Shown one piece after another: positions 6,291-6,679 of a stretch of DNA of 6,679 nt. The number at the start of each line of letters is the position of its first letter. Within the stretch, counting starts at the first letter, position 1. Origin of the DNA: Candidatus Kuenenia stuttgartensis (GTDB lineage: Bacteria > Planctomycetota > Planctomycetia > Isosphaerales > Isosphaeraceae); the NCBI GenBank assembly GCA_945874095.1, contig CAMCFM010000260.1:1-6679 (forward strand), in the 5' to 3' direction. The notes beneath the pieces are model-generated. The model made no database searches and had not been told where the DNA came from. It saw nothing but the letters and a program-made list of their open reading frames with translations. A program made the translations under genes and the position numbers.

Positions 6291-6299
6291 CTGCCCCCA

Positions 6300-6679
6300 G
6301 TGCGAGTTCTCATCACAGGCATCACAGGCTTTGTTGGAAGGCATCTGGTCAATCATCTGGCTGAGGCTGGTGATGTTGTGATTGGCGTTTCACAAAGTGG
6401 CGAATGGTCGCCTGAATGGAAGTCAGAACTTTCGCGACTGGCGCGTCTGGAAAAGATCGACCTGGCCGACGCCGATTCGACCGAAACCCTGACCGAGCTG
6501 ATTGATCGCAAGCAGCCTGAAGCCATTTACCATCTGGCGGCCCAATCCAACCCCCAGGCCAGTATGGACGACCCCCGGGGAAGCTGGGTGGTGAATCTGG
6601 GCGGGACTTTGAATCTGCTGGAGGCGGTGCGGGAATCGAGCGTGAATCCGCGTGTACTGGTGGTCAGTTCCGGAGTGGT
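6300..6679 (+). CDS. Extended-SDR nucleotide-sugar dehydratase/epimerase, GDP-mannose 4,6-dehydratase-like (partial, runs off right edge)
   Basis: From GTG at 6300 the open frame gives 126 residues to the window end. It starts MRVLITGITGFVGRHLVNHL, with the Rossmann motif G7-x-x-G10-x-x-G13 of extended short-chain dehydrogenases for NAD(P) binding. It continues with IYHLAAQSNPQASMDDP (76-92), NLGGTLNLLEAVRE (99-112) and VLVVSSGV (119-126), the strand that carries the active-site Ser/Thr ahead of the YxxxK motif, which is outside the window. The wording HLAAQS...DDP...N..GTLNLLEAVR is typical of GDP-mannose 4,6-dehydratases and GDP-6-deoxy-D-mannose reductases that make deoxysugars for surface polysaccharides; a UDP-glucose 4-epimerase-like role is an alternative. 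It follows argH by 30 bases with no terminator between, so co-transcription is likely although the pathways are unrelated. Confidence 0.9.
   Translation, partial: MRVLITGITGFVGRHLVNHLAEAGDVVIGVSQSGEWSPEWKSELSRLARLEKIDLADADSTETLTELIDRKQPEAIYHLAAQSNPQASMDDPRGSWVVNLGGTLNLLEAVRESSVNPRVLVVSSGV

Overview
The window carries seven protein-coding genes, two of them cut by the window edges, and no RNA gene, mobile element or CRISPR array that I could see. I suspect a bacterium of the Planctomycetota. The grounds are the style of the AspRS N-terminus, a Tat-exported phosphoesterase, several genes with no clear Shine-Dalgarno sequence, loosely packed genes with mixed orientation, and moderately GC-rich codons. 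This is an inference from sequence style, not a proven placement.

Left part, minus strand: the first 27 codons of aspS (aspartyl-tRNA synthetase) run off the left edge. Upstream of it, also on the minus strand, is a Tat-signal calcineurin-like metallophosphoesterase (310-1254). The gap between them holds a hairpin that may end the phosphoesterase transcript and a second inverted repeat in the aspS leader.

Middle, plus strand: a 134-base divergent spacer leads into a four-helix membrane protein (1389-2396). I read it as a degenerate M28-like membrane peptidase relative whose zinc-ligand motifs are missing; this is the most unusual gene here. Next is a single-pass membrane protein with a TPR-like domain and a Pro-rich tail (2529-3572). 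It has its own candidate promoter and is followed by a candidate terminator.

Right part, plus strand: an RluD-type 23S rRNA pseudouridine synthase (3667-4710) ends in a terminator hairpin that straddles its stop codon. Then comes argH, argininosuccinate lyase (4869-6269), with a candidate sigma-70 promoter. Thirty bases after it begins an extended-SDR nucleotide-sugar dehydratase/epimerase (GTG start at 6300) that runs off the right edge.

The genes do not form one pathway. They cover translation (aspS, rluD), arginine synthesis (argH), probable surface sugar synthesis (SDR) and envelope proteins (phosphoesterase, TPR protein, M28-like protein). Apart from the possible argH-SDR operon, each gene looks like its own transcription unit. 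I found no convincing new multi-gene system. The degenerate M28-like membrane protein is the best lead.
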